Source: Siphonodentalium dalli
Lineage: Eukaryota > Mollusca > Scaphopoda > Gadilida > Siphonodentaliidae
Length of the DNA: 64,000 bases
Assembly (NCBI GenBank): GCA_032622095.1
Contig: CP136064.1
Location: 181,072,011-181,136,010 of the forward strand
Direction: 5' to 3'
Shown here: piece after piece, positions 34,918-46,117 of the stretch
How the letters are laid out: every line of letters begins with the position of its first letter
Position numbering within the stretch: the first letter of the stretch is position 1
Notes under the pieces: model-generated
The model's database searches: none
What the model was told of the DNA's origin: nothing
What the model saw: only the letters and a program-made list of their open reading frames with translations
Program-made: the position numbers and the translations under genes

Positions 34918-35519
34918 TCTCATATATATTTTGAAGACCTCTGTATGTTTGTCTGTCATTTATACAAATCTACGATTCTCGACCGATCGGGACGAAACTT
35001 GGTACGTGTGTGTAGTTTGACCAGGCGGTCGACGTTGTCGTATTGGCGAGCCCGTGCGACGCCCGTGCAGCGCATGCGCAGACGAGATCTCGGAAACGGG
35101 TGGAGCTATCGACTTGAAATTTGGTATGTGAATGTATCTTGCCCCGGATACGAATTTGATCGGGTCACCGAGCCCGTGCGAAGCCAGCTTCGCGCATGCG
35201 CAGACCAGATCTCGGAAACGGGTGGAGCTATCGACTTGAAATTTGGTATGTGAATGTATCTTGCCCCGGATACGAATTTTATCGGGTCGCCGAGCCCGTG
35301 CGACGCCAGCTTCGCGCATGCGCAGACCAGATCTCGGAAACAGATCAGATCTCGGAAACGGGTAGAGCTATCGACTTGAAATTTGGTTTTTGAATAACCC
35401 GGACAACGTCGGGCTGAAATTTGGTTTTTGAATAGCCCGGACAACGTCGGGCTGGGTAGAGCTATCGACTTGAAATTTGGTTTTTGAATAGCCCGGACAA
35501 CGTCGGGCTCATCGGCTAG
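34918..35519 (+). mobile_element. Helitron-like element, copy 4
   Basis: 602 bp. Internal GAGCCCGTGCG words are spaced 122 bp apart (35048, 35170, 35292). The terminal hairpin segment is present three times in a row before CATCGGCTAG. Each internal unit carries GCGCATGCGCAG. The many arginine-rich minus-strand frames over 33386-35444 are translations of these units. Confidence 0.8.
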
Positions 35520-36147
35520 TTACATATAAATAGAAATTATAAAAAATACATAAAATATTTTGATACCAATTGCGTTTAAACAAGTAATCCTTCAAATTAT
35601 TACTAACAAAGCAAGTAAACGACTGTGGGGTCACTCAACAGATTAAAAAGACTTGGACTTAGTATACTGTAAATACTAAAATTTAAATGAAATAATTAAA
35701 AGATAAAATTTAGCAAGTAGTAAAACTTAATTTTCTCATTTAATTTTTTTTTTTGGTTAAATAAAACTATAATTTAAATGTAACATTTGGTTTAAAAAAA
35801 ATGATTGACCGTGGCTCTTCCAATAATTGCGCCACTGACCTGGTCAATTGTTCTTAAGAAGTTGTTTTGAGAATTACTATGGAGGGAAATAGTTATGGCT
35901 GTGGCTTCGCAAGTAATTAACTTGGTGACGTGATGTTAACAAATCTGAACTCCAGTAAACCAAGGACGCTCCATACCAAATATAAGGTAAATTACTAATT
36001 CTTTAGAAGTTGTTTTAAGATTTACTTTGGAGGGAAAGAATTGTGGTGCTGGCATCGCAACTATTTGACCTCATTGTAACAAATATAAATATTAGTCACT
36101 CAGGCAATAGATGTATCTATTCTGTATATTAAGTTATTGGGTCTTAC

Positions 36148-36417
36148 GTGTCTTGAGATGTCTAAATAGTTTTCGATGGACAGATCGCACAAGGGACCCA
36201 CGCTAATCTTCTTTGTTGGGATTCCAATTGTTGGCTTACTAAATATGCACATATGCTTAAGATACAGTCGCGCGCGAAGCACGCTCCCGTAAGTCGGGTT
36301 TTGGATCACAGTTAATGAAAATATCATTGAAATAATCGGTTTCCCCCAATAAACATCCATATATTCAATATACATGTTTTGGAGCAGAATTAGGCAGTCC
36401 ATATTGGACGCCATCAT
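36148..36417 (-). CDS. Putative first coding exon, unrecognised protein
   Basis: From the ATG at 36417 (a second ATG follows at once, with GATGGCG context) an open frame runs 90 codons to CAC|GTAAGA, a good splice donor in phase 0. The peptide contains VIQNPTYGSVLRARLYLKHM and FSKPTIGIPTKK, and has mixed composition with five cysteines or histidines, unlike the biased peptides produced by the surrounding repeats. The sequence is not obviously part of any repeat family seen elsewhere in the window. I do not recognise the product. Its phase does not fit direct splicing to the KSR exon at 28555, so it is not simply an upstream KSR exon. It could start a separate minus-strand gene or be a chance frame. 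Downstream exons were not identified. Confidence 0.35.
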
Positions 36418-36507
36418 GGAATTTATTTTGTTTTGTTTTTATTTTCACACATATTTATTAGTATGTGGATGGAGTTCTCATTAAACCTCACATCCTTATA
36501 TTGGTTA

Positions 36508-36635
36508 CAGTAATGCCCAAAGTAATTGACCACTTAACCACATCAGAATTATTGGTAATTTTTCAGGATTTAAAATCCTGAAATATACCAATAATTCTGC
36601 TGTGGTTAAGTGGTCAATTACTTTGAACATTACTG
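36508..36635. mobile_element. TA-flanked palindromic MITE
   Basis: Near-perfect foldback: CAGTAATGCCCAAAGTAATT at the left and its inverse at the right, TA on both sides, centre GGATTTAAAATCC. Part of a tandem duplication with the next copy. Confidence 0.88.
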
Positions 36636-36681
36636 TATGAGGATTGAGTTATCATTAAACCTCAAATCCTTATATTGGTTA

Positions 36682-36810
36682 CAGTAATGCCCAAAGTAAT
36701 TGACCACTTAACCACAGCATAATTATGGGTAATTTTTCAGGATTTAGAATCATGAAAAAATACCCATAATTTTGCTGTGGTTAAGTGATCAATTACTTTG
36801 GACATTACTG
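36682..36810. mobile_element. TA-flanked palindromic MITE, duplicated copy
   Basis: Same structure as 36508-36635. The ~30 bp of flank before each copy (AAACCTCACATCCTTATATT type, 36482 and 36656) are also duplicated, so element plus flank was copied together with a period of 174 bp. Confidence 0.88.
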
Positions 36811-37079
36811 TATGTAGATGGAGTTAAACCTCACAACAGTGTTGGGTATTTGGACCTTGACTTGGGACCTTTGGTTTTTAACGCAACAAATGCGCGTACA
36901 CCTTATACACAAATTTCTTATGTAACCAGAGTTTTTCTTGGATAAGATGAGTTTGAAGCCTGCTTATATTTCAAAATGTTGTCAGTTTTGTATTCTCTGC
37001 AGCGGAACTCGACGCATTGAAGCAAAAGTTACAAGAGATAAAATGTGTACGTAACGAGACTATAATACAAATGAAAAAA

Positions 37080-37800
37080 TAAATTAAGGGAGGGGTGGGC
37101 GATACAGGGAACTAAGGGTTGAACCGATATAAATTTATAGAGCGATACTGACCAATGTTGACATATTATGCATCTCAACTCTACTGAACATTGCAACAAG
37201 GCTATAAAATAGGGGGTGTCAGAATCTTAGTGATCTCTATATAGTGCCAGAATAGTCATTTGTGGACTTCTATAAGATGTTGGGTTGGTACGTTATATGG
37301 ACTCGGAGAAAAAGGGGTTCGTACCGATGTACTGACATAAATTAGTGGAGCGATGTTGCCATGTAATGTATCGCGACTGTACTAAAGCAGCAATGACATA
37401 AAATGGGGGGGGGTATGAAATTATCTCTATCTCTATAGATGGCACCAGGATTATATAGAAAGGAATAGCAATTGATATACGTATACGGTATACTATAGTA
37501 ATACCATAGACATATAAGTACAAGTATCACGCGATAAAATATTAAGTAACGTGACTATAGCGATGAAAAAATTAAATAAATTGGATCGGGATTAGAGGTT
37601 GGGTTGGTTATATGTGGATAATTGGATATGGAATTCATACCGATGAAACGATACAAATTAGTGGAGCGATAAATACCAATGTTGACACTTAGTCAGGCTA
37701 CGCAGGAGAAAATAGGGGTTGATACGATAGGCCGAAATAAATTTGTCGGGTGATAATGACCAATGTTGACGTATAAAGTAACGCGACTGTACAGTCGCAC
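37080..37800 (+). repeat. Decayed tandem repeat
   Basis: Diverged units share GACCAATGTTGAC, AACGCGACTGTAC and ATAAATTTAT words. No coding signal. Confidence 0.45.
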
Positions 37801-37915
37801 AATTATCAGATATAACGGTCAAATATGGACTCTAGTGCCCAATATGGAACAGCTCAGAAAACATTTGCAGGGCCCTAAAATTTATTTAACAAGGCAATTG
37901 GCATCTGCCATATAC

Positions 37916-38265
37916 AAATCGATTTATGTCAATAAATCTCTTATTTTTCAAAAATTTTAGCTCACACTTGGTGTGTGACCGTGGGATACTTATATATTCC
38001 TAAAATGACAGGGTACAGCACGTAATTATTTTTTAGATCGAAGAAATGATTTTTTTTCGATGATAAAATTTAACACAGGATTTCTCATTAAAATCGATTT
38101 ATGTCTATAAAACTGTAATTTTTCAAAATTTTGAGCTGATATTTGGTGTGTATGTGTGTAATACTTATATATTCTTAAAATGACAGAGTTCAGCGCGTAA
38201 TTATGTTTTAGATGGAAGAAATTGAATTTGTTTTCGATAATAAATTTACACTACAGCGTGGACCG
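37916..38265 (+). repeat. 175-bp tandem duplication
   Basis: Two units begin AAATCGATTTATGTC (37916 and 38091) and share ACTTATATATTC.TAAAATGACAG. No coding signal. Confidence 0.7.
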
Positions 38266-38515
38266 TGGACGGGTCATCGAGTAGACGCATTTTTGTAAAC
38301 AGGCTTTTGTCAATTGCCATTTTGGTCAAACTAAACCCTTTTCGACCGGGACAGCAGATCCGAATAGTAGCTAAGATGTATTTAGATAGAATTATCAAAA
38401 GAATTTGACCGATTCGGGTGCATTTTAAGAGAATCGAGTGGAGAAATCTTGGTGATAATTCCAGAAAATAAAGATGGCGGAGAATCACAATGAAACTACC
38501 CACAATTCACTTCAC

Positions 38516-38990
38516 TACACCAGGGGTTCCCAATGGGTTACACATTATTTTCAGTCTATCAAATTATTTATATTTTCAACAACAAGTGACTTTAAGTTTA
38601 CAATTTCAGCCTGTCCTGACTCTATCGATACGATTTATCACATTTTCAAAAACATATTATACACTGGTGACGATAACTTTACACTTTAAGCATCTACGTG
38701 ATTCTATCGGTACGATTGAGTAAGGTACAAATAAAAATATCCAAGAATACACCAGGGGCTCCCAATGGGTGATATATTATTTTCAGGCTATCAGATTATT
38801 TATATTTTCAACAACATATTATTACACCGGTGACTTTAAGTTTACAATTTCAGCCTGTCCTGACCCTATGGATACGATTTATCATATTTTTTAAAACATA
38901 TTATACACCGGTGCCGTTAACTTTACAATTTCAGCATATACGTGATTCTATTGGTACGATTGAGTAAGGTACAAAAAAAATATCCAAGAA
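38516..38990 (+). repeat. ~232-243-bp tandem duplication
   Basis: Two units beginning TACACCAGGGG (38516, 38748) share TTATTTATATTTTCAACAAC and TTTACAATTTCAGC. Confidence 0.75.
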
Positions 38991-40059
38991 TACATTCGTC
39001 CTGTCCACCACACAATATCAAAATCACAGAAACTAGATACACCACCACGTGGCGTAATTAACCAACATGGGCGTCTAAGTGCTAGAAATTTTGAGATTGA
39101 TTGGATTCCACCTTGCAGAGTTATTTCCATTTTGGACCTAAATGTACACAATCCGATTTTATGGTCCACATATCATCCGATTCCACAACAGCAGCAAAAT
39201 TTCTTGAAATGTCGCTTCAGTTATCAGAATCGATTAATTGCCAAAAAATATGCTAACCGCTGTCAACTATACACACTTTAAAATTGCCTAAAAAGTGTTA
39301 TATATCAACATATTGTTCAACGTAATTTGGTATCGAAAGTATACATGTCGGTCGGCATTCGTCAAATATTTGCCCGGCCGCCAAATTTTCGAGGTGGTGA
39401 AAATAATAGATTTAAAAACTTGAAATTCGATCACTCTGGGCTTTGGTGGGCCGGTTCCACGATTCAAATCTAATATTGTTTTAACCCCCAAAGCCAAAGA
39501 AATAGTAATTTATGGCCGTTAAATTATGCATCTTTAAATATACAAAAACCAATAAACACAACCCATCCCACATAAATTTGTGTCCCTGCATGGTTGAAAC
39601 ACGATTTGTGTGATCAGTGCAGACTTAAATCAAGTCTGAAGTGTTCCAAAGACAAAATGCCAGACTTAAAAGTCTATAAAGGTAAGATTCATACTATCAT
39701 TCGGATTCACCCCCTTGTGTTACTTTTATATTGGTTTATGATATTACCTCACCTCAGTCGATCGAAATCACAGGATGTGTTATTATCTGCCACATAACAT
39801 ATTAATACCAGGGAATGTATAGAACTCAATTATTCACAAAATCCATCTGACTGTAACCAACCCTATGATTACTGTGTACTGCTATAGTTCTAGATCATAA
39901 TGTACCGGCACTAGAGTAATAATATAGCTTAATGTACGTACTATTGTACTATAATAGTATACTTTACTATGTTACTGTTACATTAAAAATACTGTGGTTC
40001 TAACACAGTACATTTACCAAATATACCATTGTGATAATATATTAAAAGTACCATAGTAA

Positions 40060-41130
40060 AAAAACAAGACAGTCAATGACTGTGGAGATGCTCGCTCACC
40101 AGACTATAAAGACTGAGACTCAGAAGACCATAAGAGTTAGTACTTGTCAAAATCACTTAAAACAAGTACTAGTAGTCCTAAAGTGGGGTGTCCACCTTGA
40201 AATTTGGTCCTGATCCCCCCACCCCACATAGTCCATAGTCTGCTCCCTCCCGACTGAAGCAAACACACTCCCAAGTTCGTAAAATTCCTTTGCACATGTT
40301 CGAATTTTACAACTGATACCTCAAGCTTTCCTAACTGTTGCAAAGTTCCAACCTGACATGCCCCCCTTTTTTAATGGTGGGACCCCATTCAAACAAATTT
40401 TGATCCCAACTCTCCATAGGCCATATACACCAAATGCCATTTCTTGATTGGTCGAATCCATTTTAACAAATCTGTAATCCAGTCCCAAGTAACACAAGGA
40501 CCACCCACACTAGTTACTACATATAAGCTATATAGGCCTGATGGCTCTTGAGGAGCCATTTTAAGAATTACCATGGGGGAAGAGATCTGTCCCTGGTTGC
40601 ACCCCTATTTGACCTGGTGAACCCATTTGAACAAATCTGAATCCCAGTCACCCAAGGACTCTCTATACCAAAAGGTATGCTAAATATACCAAATGGTTCT
40701 TGAGAAGATGTTTTAAGAATAACTATTGAGGGAAAGAATTATGTCCCTGGCTCCGACCCTATTTGACCCAATTCTGAATAAAATCTTAATCCCAGTCACC
40801 CATACCAAATATAAGCCGAATAGGCCTGATGGTTCTTGATAGGAAGACATTTTAAGAATTACAATGGATGGACAAGTTATGGCTCTGCCCTTATTTGACC
40901 CGGTGACCTCATTTTAACACATCTGTATCCCCGTCACCCAAGGACCTTCCATACCAATTATAAGCTACCGGTAAATAGCCCTGATGATTCTTGAGAAGAT
41001 GTTTTAAGAATTACTATGGATGGAAAGAGGTAGGTCCCTAGCTATGCCACTTTTTTGACCACGTGACCCCCATTTAAACAGAACTGAATCCCAGCCACCT
41101 AGGGACCATCCACACAAAATATGACCCAAT
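40060..41130 (+). repeat. Decayed repeat, AAGACAGTCAATGACTG family
   Basis: Head AACAAGACAGTCAATGACTG as at 11450, followed by about five ~150-bp units with GACCCAGTCACCCAAGGAC-like and TTTTAAGAATTACTATGG words, the same family as 13310-14110. Confidence 0.6.
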
Positions 41131-41965
41131 TCTTAATCTCAGGTAAGCCAAGAAAAATCCCTCCTCCTTTCTCATCCAGTTTCCCATATGTAATTGTCTG
41201 AGAAAACAGGTCTTTAGTTTTACTGGCCTAACTGTCAGATACTTCATTTCGGCCAATTTGGCCGGTTACTTCATGTGACTTTTTCATCTGACGTGTGTGT
41301 CGGATAATTGATCTGGAGGATTTATGTAAATGTTAGCCCAAACTACATTTCCAAGTAACGATGGTTTTGTTGTTTATTTTGAGGAATAATACCGCGTCAG
41401 ATGAATTCAGCCCAAATATGTTAACAGTTGTCGTGTCAAACATTCGGCAGTAGGTTAGCGTTATTTAGTATTTGTGGATGTCATTTAACATGGGGAAAAT
41501 AGACTAACTGCGCTTGAACGAGCATGTGAATTTGTCGTTTTTAATGTACAGCAACTTGATAATCAATAACAGAGGCATTCTCTGTCAAATAAGGTCGCTC
41601 TATTTACGGTATTAATTGCGGAACTTTCTAAAGTAAACTACGCGTAAACGGATACATACGGTAAATTCTAGAATGTGCCGGAATCGGCCTAATCGCCCCA
41701 GGGCCAACTCGCCCAGTCGACGTGTGTCAATTCGGTACCTACTATAACATGTACCCGAGTCCGATACGGAATAAAAGATGTATACGGGTGTTATATAGCG
41801 TTTGGTCCGTTGTTTCTCAATGAATATTATTGAAATTTGGTGTATATGTCCGGGCTGGGACATGGAATACAACAACGTTTGAATTGTTTTTAAATTTACA
41901 AATTTGTTGATTTTATTCAATTTGTTTTCGTTCTGAAAACACACTATAAAGTGTATATAATATAA

Positions 41966-42262
41966 TAACGAACACGAGACATACATAATTTATAAACTGT
42001 TAACAAAAGATATCAAATTCAATACATGACAAAGATGACTCAGTGGAGTTTATAAAGTGAACATAAAAACATTGAAGTAAGAATCTTTTTAAGGAATGCA
42101 ACTTTATTTAATGATAATAAACACATAAATTAAAATAACAAACATGAGACATACATGATTTATAAACTGTTAACAAAAGATATCAAACTCAATACATGAC
42201 AAAGATGACTCAGTGAAGTTTATAAAGTGAACATAAAAATATTAAGGTAAGAATCTTTTTAA
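41966..42262 (+). repeat. 170-bp tandem duplication upstream of MULE fragment
   Basis: Two units (ACATACATAATTTATAAACT at 41980; near-identical at 42150) are ~95% alike over ~125 bp, through AAGTAAGAATCTTTTTAAG. Confidence 0.8.
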
Positions 42263-42789
42263 GCATTACTAAACCGTTTAGCACAGACCACAGTCCACTT
42301 CACTCATCCGATCATCACCAAACTTCATATTTATCTTGATATTGATCTATCAGATGAGAGCTATCAAATATTTTTTTAATTTCATAGGAAAAAATGGTCG
42401 CCAGCGGCCTTATTGCATTTACGTTATATTTTATCGCGTCATGTCGATATCTAGTATTACTTAGAAATTTCACCTTTCCAGATTCATAATTGCTCCATTG
42501 ACTGTAACAGATGAAATTATTCCCCTCTTCGGATAGAGTGTCACTGAAACTTTATTTTGTCAGACTGTCTGTATAATCACTGATTATATATGGCAATAAT
42601 CTGTAATAAGATGTAGCACTATTTTATTTTATATTTACATGCAGTGCTGTTTTTATACATCAATTCGGCTTATTCTCACTTTGCCGACGAGCTTGCAAAA
42701 ATATCGCCGGCAAGGTGTGATCGTCGCACCTATAGTCAGTATTAATTAAATAACAGTTTTCCCGGCTCCCGTTTGCAATGTTGTTTTAG

Positions 42790-43426
42790 CATCCAGCTTA
42801 ATCCACCAACCGTGTTCACAGACTACGAGAAAGCGGCACAGAACGCGATTAAAGACATATTTCCAACAACGCAACTCAAAGGGTGCATGTTTCACTACAG
42901 CCAGTGCATATATAAGTATGCTACAGGCACGTGTCATATGAAGGCAGAGTATGACGAACCAGATTCAGAGATATGGAACTTAATTCGACGTGCCATCGCC
43001 TTACCATTCGTCCCCGTCGACCAGTTGAGCGATGCTTGTCTCCATGTACTAGAAGAATGGGAAGAATGTATGGAAACAACAGACCACCCAATCGACGACC
43101 GCGTGACAAAGTTTTCCGATTATGTGACTATGCAGTGGATTGAAGGTGACGAAGGCCGTACCATGTGGAATCACTATAATACAACCGGCCCCCGGACCAC
43201 GTCTTCAAAACCAAATATATTCGACATGATCGACCACATTAAAAAAGAACAAGCCTATACAGAATCAACGATACTTCAACTGACTGGTGGCGGCAGAGTT
43301 CAACCACAGAGAAGAAAATATCGGGCGGTCAACGCATCTCTTAGACATTTCAAGAGAATATTCAGGGAAAACGAGATCGACGTTGTAGAATACTTAGATT
43401 CAATCGCTAAATTAGTTCGCCATTGA
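42790..43426 (+). pseudogene. C-terminal fragment of MULE-type transposase
   Basis: An open frame of ~212 codons ends with TGA at 43424-43426 and has no ATG at its start. It instead follows a plausible acceptor (TTGTTTTAG at 42781-42789), so it looks like a last exon or a 5'-truncated copy. The peptide shows the MULE transposase order: FTDYEKAAQNAI (second acidic residue region), FP..LKGCMFHYSQ, a helix with ALPFVPVDQL, then W.HYNTTGPRT, DHIKKEQAYTES and KKYR-like RRKYRAVN. The block normally found after PRT, with the N-N-x-x-E-x-x-H pattern, is missing: PRTTS runs straight into PNIFDMIDHI. The first DDE aspartate is also absent. AATAAA hexamers follow at 43506-43518. The frame is otherwise intact, so it is either recent or under constraint. 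No terminal inverted repeats could be assigned. Confidence 0.65.
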
Positions 43427-43519
43427 GCTTTTTGTTGAAGTATTGTCGTGTATTTGTTGTATGTTTGTTATCTCCCTGTATGTATTTTATTAATTATTTT
43501 GCATCAATAAATAAATAAA

Positions 43520-44800
43520 ACATGACATAGATTATTTCCTGACATCAACATTGAATCAGCACCAAAGGTTCCAAAACCCTCGTTCCCAAATTGACAAATC
43601 AATAAAAACCTACAAAAAGAGAGGACAAACCATTAAAACACCAAAAGAAAAGAGGAATAGACTATAAGCGGCAAATGATTGAAGTAAGGGATTATTGCCA
43701 CCTCGTGCAGGTACCCCCGGAAACAATAGCCGTCGGCAAAGTGAGATGCTCCCATCAATTCTAATCCCCCTAGATCATCATGTGATCGATCATACATCGC
43801 GCGAGGACCTGGTTGAATTAAGGGGGTTTTATGGATCACTTCTGTCCTCAAGCTAGATTATACTTATGACATTTAATGGCATGTTACTAACGTGGAGGGT
43901 TAGATATGCTTGAGAAACCACCACTCTTTAATTCACACCAAGTTCTCAGCTGTCATGTTCGGATATTAGAACCCATAGCCATGATATATGGTTTATTTTG
44001 TGTATACTAGTAATATAGTTATTTTCAGTACCTTTATATACCAGTACTGTGTATAACAATGCATATAAATTAATCCATGTATACATGTATATTGATTCAA
44101 CGGATTCAGTGGTTTTGTCCATCAGTCTATCAAATTTGCGGGGAAAACATGGCCACAAGCAGTACACCCTGCTAAATTTCGAATTTGAATCAATTGGCGC
44201 ACCCTGCAGCCAGCTTTTATTGGAGAACTTTTTCTTATGTGGATATTTTGGGTCACCGCTAGATGTGAGCCATATTTTGTTCTCAAACTGTCCTTGTGAA
44301 GACATCACTGCCAGCGGTGATCTTCAATTTTACTATTTTTATGGCTAAATAATTTGGTTGATCCTACAGACGAGACCCCTTGTCCGATCGTCATCAGATT
44401 CCACAATTATCTTCTGGATAACCAGGGTGAGAGTAATCTAATTTTCCCGAATTTCGTTAAAAAACATTACCACAGGCAGCAATTTGGTATCTTACTCTTT
44501 GATCCTCTTTTGCATGACTGAATTGTTTAGCAACTGTACAGACATATCCCTCATCTGGTTTTTATATACATGTATATCTCTTCATGCGGATAGCCAGTAT
44601 TACGTAGGTACTTCAACTTTCTGCATTCCTGTCATCATTTGAAATATAAAAATTTACCTGATACATGCACCCTTCAAAATTTGTTTCGTCGTATCTATTT
44701 TAATGACCCGTATGGTAATATTGATACAGATATATTTGTCAAACATTTCTTTGTACAACATACAGGTATTTAGTTTGTAACTAAATCTAGAAATATATAA
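43520..44800. other. Intergenic, no gene seen
   Basis: Short overlapping frames on both strands near 43946-44348 belong to a decayed repeat (CCGATCGTCATCAGATTCCA words) and have no splice or domain support. Confidence 0.45.
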
Positions 44801-44802
44801 TA

Positions 44803-45660
44803 GTAGCTCGTGGACCCCACTTCGTCCGGGATGTTCCCCTCTGATTTTCGGAGAAATGCGCGATTTAACCTTGAATTGACTATTTTAAAGGTGAAGGTCA
44901 TGTCGGGGTCACGATTTGACCCGTCCAAAACACTCCCCGGACAAAAGTCACGACAAAAGTACCCGTCGAAATCCGCCCGGCTTTATACCCGATTTGATAT
45001 TGAATTGACAATTTTGAATGTCAAGATCAGGTCAGGGTCATGATTTGACCCACCCGAAACACTCCTGGGACAAAAGTAACAGTAGGTATCAAATTTCGTT
45101 GAAATACTTCCGTTTTACCAGATTTGACCTTGAATTGATCTTTTTGAATGTCAAAGTCAGGTCGGGATCAAGATTTGACCCGTCCAAAATACTCCCTGGA
45201 AATAATTTCCCCTAGGTATCAAATTTCGTCAAATCTGTCCGGCAGTTTTCCCGGCCATAGCTAACAGACAAACAGACAGACAAATGTCCAAAATATATAT
45301 TAAACTAGCTGATGTACTCGACTTCGTTCGGGCTAGTTAGGGATTTTTTTTGTGATCGCCTCCATCTGGACAGTACCCAGTATATACAGCGTCTGGCCAA
45401 ACTATTGTTCAATTGGTCCAGAAACATGCCTATATCAGCACGTTCGAGAACATGGTCCCACGTGAAATTGGACCCGTCCATATTGCTCCCGGGATCGAAG
45501 TAGTCCTACACACAAATTTTTAGTCGGATCGGTCAAGGTCCAGAAACATGCCTATGAGCGAGGTCAAGTTGACACGTTAAATACCAAATTCGAGCAGTGT
45601 TAGAGTCTATAACACATACACACATGCATTCACACATACATACATACATACAGACAGGTG
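44803..45660 (-). mobile_element. Two diverged Helitron-like elements in reverse orientation
   Basis: Read on the minus strand, the ends CAAACAGACAG...AAAATATATATTA resemble the 5' ends of the 33-35 kb elements. CCCGAACGAAGTCGAGTACA then TCAGCTAG (45305-45341) resembles their 3' ends. The first element (44803-45304) has a degenerate 3' end. Plus-strand frames here are repeat translations. Confidence 0.4.
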
Positions 45661-46117
45661 TTTCAAAATGTATAATCGATAGCTACAACAATTCTATGGT
45701 AGATAGTTCACGGCCGACCTGATGCATGCATCTTAGTTTTCTTGTTCACACTTAGTCTTGGGATTTGTTAGAAGCCATAGGTCATTTATATACAACCTCT
45801 GACAGGCAGAGCATCTATATCGTGTTAAGTAAACATTCTGTGATCTCAGGCACCTTCCTCATATCTCATAAAGCTCTAAATATCTGCTGTTTGCATGTTC
45901 TTGATTTTAGACTGATTTAAACCAAATTTGGTTTGAGTCACCCTGGTAGATGTTATACGGTAATTTTGTTTTTTTTGGTCTTTTAATTGAGCAAGGAGTT
46001 CAATCTAAAAAAAATGGTTTTAAGAGTTGTGACCCTGGCTCTGCCAATATTTGACCCAGTGACACCATTTGAACAAATCTGAAAATCAGTCACCCAAGGA
46101 CCCTCCATACCAAAATG

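Noticed and set aside
33386-35444. Several similar arginine-rich frames (MREAGVARARRPDKIRIRG type) on the minus strand and matching plus-strand frames
   Set aside because: They are translations of the 122-bp Helitron internal unit, repeat in step with it, and occur on both strands.
36148-36417. Interpreting this exon as an upstream KSR exon
   Set aside because: It ends in phase 0, while the coding frame open upstream of the KSR ATG would need one leftover base from the preceding exon; no homology to KSR N-termini.
41612-41986. 124-codon minus-strand frame
   Set aside because: No domain, no splice support, and it overlaps the GC-element remnant at 41.7 kb; likely a chance frame.
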